Assembly (NCBI GenBank): GCA_028277885.1
Contig: JANQFK010000067.1
Location: 35,598 to 99,597 of the forward strand
Length of the DNA stretch: 64,000 bases
Origin: Myxococcota bacterium
Lineage (GTDB): Bacteria > Myxococcota_A > UBA9160 > UBA6930
Direction of reading: 5' to 3'
The notes beneath the pieces were generated by a model. That model did no database searches, had not been told where the DNA came from, and saw nothing but the letters and a program-made list of their open reading frames with translations. Below, piece by piece: positions 62,074-64,000 of the stretch (positions are counted from its first letter, which is position 1; each line of letters starts with the position of its first letter). The translations under genes were made by a program, and so were the position numbers.

Positions 62074-63599
62074 GTCCCCTGAAGTCGCTGCGGATCGATA
62101 CGCCCCGCTTCCTGCTGATGTACTCGCCGCTCCAGTTCGGTCCCGAGGAGATGGCGAAGCCCGACGGCTCCCTCAGCCTCCCCTACGTGGCGGGCGCCCT
62201 GCGCCGGGCCCACTACGACGTGCGGATCGTGGACGTCTCCGTGGGCAACGAGCGGGACGACGTCCAGGACACCTTCTTCACCACCACGCAGCTCCCCTCG
62301 GGCCTGATCCGCTGCGGCATGTCCCGCGAGCGCATCGAGCAGGAGATCGCGGACGCCGACGTCATCGGGATCTCCTCGATCTTCACCACCCAGACCAGCA
62401 TGGTGTTCGAGCTGATCGGCATGGTGAAGGACTTCGACCCGAACAAGCTGGTGATCGCGGGCGGCGTGAACGCGCGGAACCTGCGCGACCGCTTCTACCG
62501 CGCCGGCGCCGACATCATCATGACGGGCGAGGCCGAGCTCACCGTGCTCGAGCTGGCCGACGCGATCCGCGGCAAGAAGGAGCTGCGCGACGTGCGCGGC
62601 ATCGCCTACCTGGAGGACGGCAAGGAGATCGTGACCGGACCGGGCCGGGTGATCAACCACCTGGACGAGCTGCCCTTCCCGGCCTGGGACCTGCTGCCCC
62701 TCGACAAGTACTGGCACATCTCCCGGCCCCACGGCGGCGAGTTCGAGCGCGGCGAGCGCATCCAGTACGCGTCGCTCCAGAGCACCCGGGGCTGCCCCTT
62801 CCACTGCAAGTACTGCCACATCTCGAAGGAGGATCCCGACGGCGAGACCGGCGGGATCGGGAAGTTCCGGCTCAAGTCCGTGGAGCGCACCCTGGAGGAG
62901 CTCCAGACCCTGCGGGACCTGGGCGCCGAGTACGTGTTCTTCGAGGACGACAGCCTGCTGGCCAAGAAGAAGCGCGCCATGCGTCTCTTCAAGGAGGCCG
63001 GCAAGATGGGCCTCAAGCTGGCCGACGTGAACGGCGTCAACATCGTCCACCTGCTCAAGAACGACGGCACCAAGCTGGTGGTCGACGTCGAGTTCCTCGA
63101 GGTGATCGCCGAGGCGGGCTTCAAGTGGTTCCACCTGCCCTTCGAGTCGGGCAACCAGCGCCTGCTGGACCAGTACTCCACCTCGAAGTGGACCATCGAG
63201 AGCACCCCGATGGAGGACCTCATCAAGCGCTGCAACGACGCCGGCATCAGCGTCGCGGGCAACTACATCATCGGCTACCCCGACGAGACCATCGACGAGG
63301 TCTACAACACCGTGATGATGGCCAAGCGCCACATCGACCAGGGCCTGAACCACGCGGCCATCTTCGCCCTGGTGCCCTTCCCGGGCACCGAGGTCTACGA
63401 CCAGGTGCTCGCCAGCGGCCAGCTCGACCCGAACTTCAACACGGACCAGATGAAGTGGACCAAGTCGATGCTCGAGGGCCTGTGCATGCCGGCCGAGTCG
63501 CTCGAGTACCTGCGGCAGATGGCCTGGCTCACGGTGAACCGCACCGAGTGGGTGGAGTACAAGATCGGCCAGCGCGTGATGGCGCCCCGCGAGGGCTGA
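62070..63599 (+). CDS. B12-binding radical SAM enzyme
   Basis: A 509-residue protein. An N-terminal cobalamin-binding-type domain spans about 10-190 (LMYSPLQFGPEEMAKPDGSL, VIAGGVNARNLRDRFYRAGA). The radical SAM [4Fe-4S] motif is RGCPFHCKYCHIS (Cys242, 246, 249), followed by FFEDDSLLAKKKRAM and IIGYPDETIDEVYNTV. The N-domain lacks an obvious DxHxxG, so base-off B12 binding is uncertain. The stop-start overlap ATGA couples it to the flavoenzyme. Possible roles are methylation or rearrangement of a sugar or lipid. Confidence 0.88.
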   Translation: MSPLKSLRIDTPRFLLMYSPLQFGPEEMAKPDGSLSLPYVAGALRRAHYDVRIVDVSVGNERDDVQDTFFTTTQLPSGLIRCGMSRERIEQEIADADVIGISSIFTTQTSMVFELIGMVKDFDPNKLVIAGGVNARNLRDRFYRAGADIIMTGEAELTVLELADAIRGKKELRDVRGIAYLEDGKEIVTGPGRVINHLDELPFPAWDLLPLDKYWHISRPHGGEFERGERIQYASLQSTRGCPFHCKYCHISKEDPDGETGGIGKFRLKSVERTLEELQTLRDLGAEYVFFEDDSLLAKKKRAMRLFKEAGKMGLKLADVNGVNIVHLLKNDGTKLVVDVEFLEVIAEAGFKWFHLPFESGNQRLLDQYSTSKWTIESTPMEDLIKRCNDAGISVAGNYIIGYPDETIDEVYNTVMMAKRHIDQGLNHAAIFALVPFPGTEVYDQVLASGQLDPNFNTDQMKWTKSMLEGLCMPAESLEYLRQMAWLTVNRTEWVEYKIGQRVMAPREG

Positions 63600-63704
63600 G
63601 CCCGGTGAGCCGGGAGGGCTGAGCCCGGTAAGCCGGGAGGGCTGAGCCCGGTAAGCCGGGAGGGCTGAGCCCGGTAAGCCGGCAGGGCTGAGCCCGGCTC
63701 AGTA
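63591..63704. repeat. 23-bp tandem repeat beginning in the radical SAM stop codon
   Basis: Unit GAGGGCTGAGCCCGG plus TAAGCCGG starts at 63591, 63614, 63637 and 63660, with a partial diverged fifth copy at 63683. The first unit contains the last codons GAG GGC TGA of the gene, so each unit repeats Glu-Gly-stop. GGGCTGAGCCC inside each unit is a small dyad. The array fills the gap to the convergent apt stop and may act as terminator. Confidence 0.85.
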
Positions 63705-64000
63705 GCGGATCAGGGACTCGACGGGGCAGCCGTCGAGGCGCTCGCGGCCCTTCAGGAAGGTCAGCTCGACGATGAAGCCGAGGCCGACCAGCTCGGCCCC
63801 GGCCTGCTCGACCAGGCCCCGCGCCGCGGCCGCGGTGCCGCCCGTGGCGAGCAGGTCGTCCACCACCAGCACCCGCTCGCCCTCCTGGACCGCGTCGGCG
63901 TGCATCTCGAGGGTGTCGGTCCCGTACTCGAGCTCGTACTCCTGGGCGATGGTCGCGGCGGGCAGCTTGCCCGGCTTGCGCATGGGCACGAACCCGGCGT
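63699..64000 (-). CDS. apt: adenine phosphoribosyltransferase, C-terminal part (start outside window)
   Basis: The visible 100 codons carry the Apt core: [20 protein letters not shown], the PRPP loop [20 protein letters not shown] and the end [16 protein letters not shown]. Apt salvages adenine to AMP. The frame is open to the window edge; roughly the first 75-80 residues are missing. It converges on the radical SAM gene across the tandem repeat. Confidence 0.92.
   Translation of the reverse strand, partial: AGFVPMRKPGKLPAATIAQEYELEYGTDTLEMHADAVQEGERVLVVDDLLATGGTAAAARGLVEQAGAELVGLGFIVELTFLKGRERLDGCPVESLIRY

Noticed and set aside
63591..63704. CRISPR array or attachment site
   Set aside because: 23-bp units have no spacers; there is no integrase, tRNA or cas gene nearby.

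Overview
The window is very GC-rich and densely coded chromosomal DNA. GTG and TTG starts are common, and many genes overlap by 1 to 4 bases (GTGA, ATGA, TTGA junctions). A Tol envelope system, outer-membrane-type proteins, lipoproteins, a PEP-CTERM sorting signal, DksA and an RpoH-type sigma factor indicate a Gram-negative bacterium. The mixture would fit a deltaproteobacterial-type lineage in the old broad sense (Myxococcota or Desulfobacterota-like), but this is inference: no rRNA or tRNA gene is present to settle it. I saw no insertion sequence, prophage, CRISPR array, rRNA or tRNA.

Layout. 1-9.9 kb: housekeeping genes, namely a lysine-rich H1-like protein fused to an EF-Tu domain-2-like module (cut by the window edge), a NifU-type Fe-S scaffold, a fused MoaD-MoaE molybdopterin synthase with MoaB, a secreted gluzincin peptidase, DUF99, acylphosphatase, an M20 amidohydrolase, RpoH, a cytochrome c and leucyl aminopeptidase. 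9.9-14.1 kb: tolQ-tolR-tolA-tolB-cpoB without pal. 14.2-17.1 kb: an overlapping run dksA-tsaD-rsmA-PilZ, then a small gene. 17.1-19.5 kb: panB-panC-panD behind a structured leader with a terminator. 19.5-27.1 kb: smpB, a matrixin-like protease and a membrane-associated MoxR cluster (DUF4129, DUF4350, MoxR, DUF58). 27.1-31.2 kb: an L,D-transpeptidase, a PEP-CTERM protein, a TPR plus beta-barrel protein and a FecR-domain protein, lying between the MoxR cluster and its usual partners SpoIIM and RDD (31.2-33.3 kb). 33.3-36.1 kb: an AI-2E-type permease and a sensor histidine kinase.

36.1-60.3 kb is a surface-polysaccharide island. It holds a Wza-like export lipoprotein, a Wzz-like chain-length protein without kinase domain, a Wzx-type flippase, a Wzy/WaaL-type polymerase or ligase, a priming sugar transferase, four family-2 glycosyltransferases, an FkbM methyltransferase, a sugar nucleotidyltransferase, an NDP-sugar epimerase and an RmlD-like reductase. 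A sulfotransferase, a secreted sulfatase and a secreted RTX-repeat glycoside hydrolase suggest a sulfated glycan that is made, displayed and trimmed here. An extracellular coiled-coil repeat protein, a Sel1/SPOR protein and a TolB-like lipoprotein accompany them. 60.7-63.6 kb: a flavin amine-oxidase-like enzyme coupled to a B12-binding radical SAM enzyme, then a 23-bp tandem repeat and the end of apt.

Three non-coding signals stand out. First, several first-in-operon genes have a TANNNT hexamer 6-8 bases before the start codon and no Shine-Dalgarno, which suggests leaderless transcripts. Second, a double-hairpin element begins at the stop codon of three island genes. Third, the pan leader can fold in two mutually exclusive ways.
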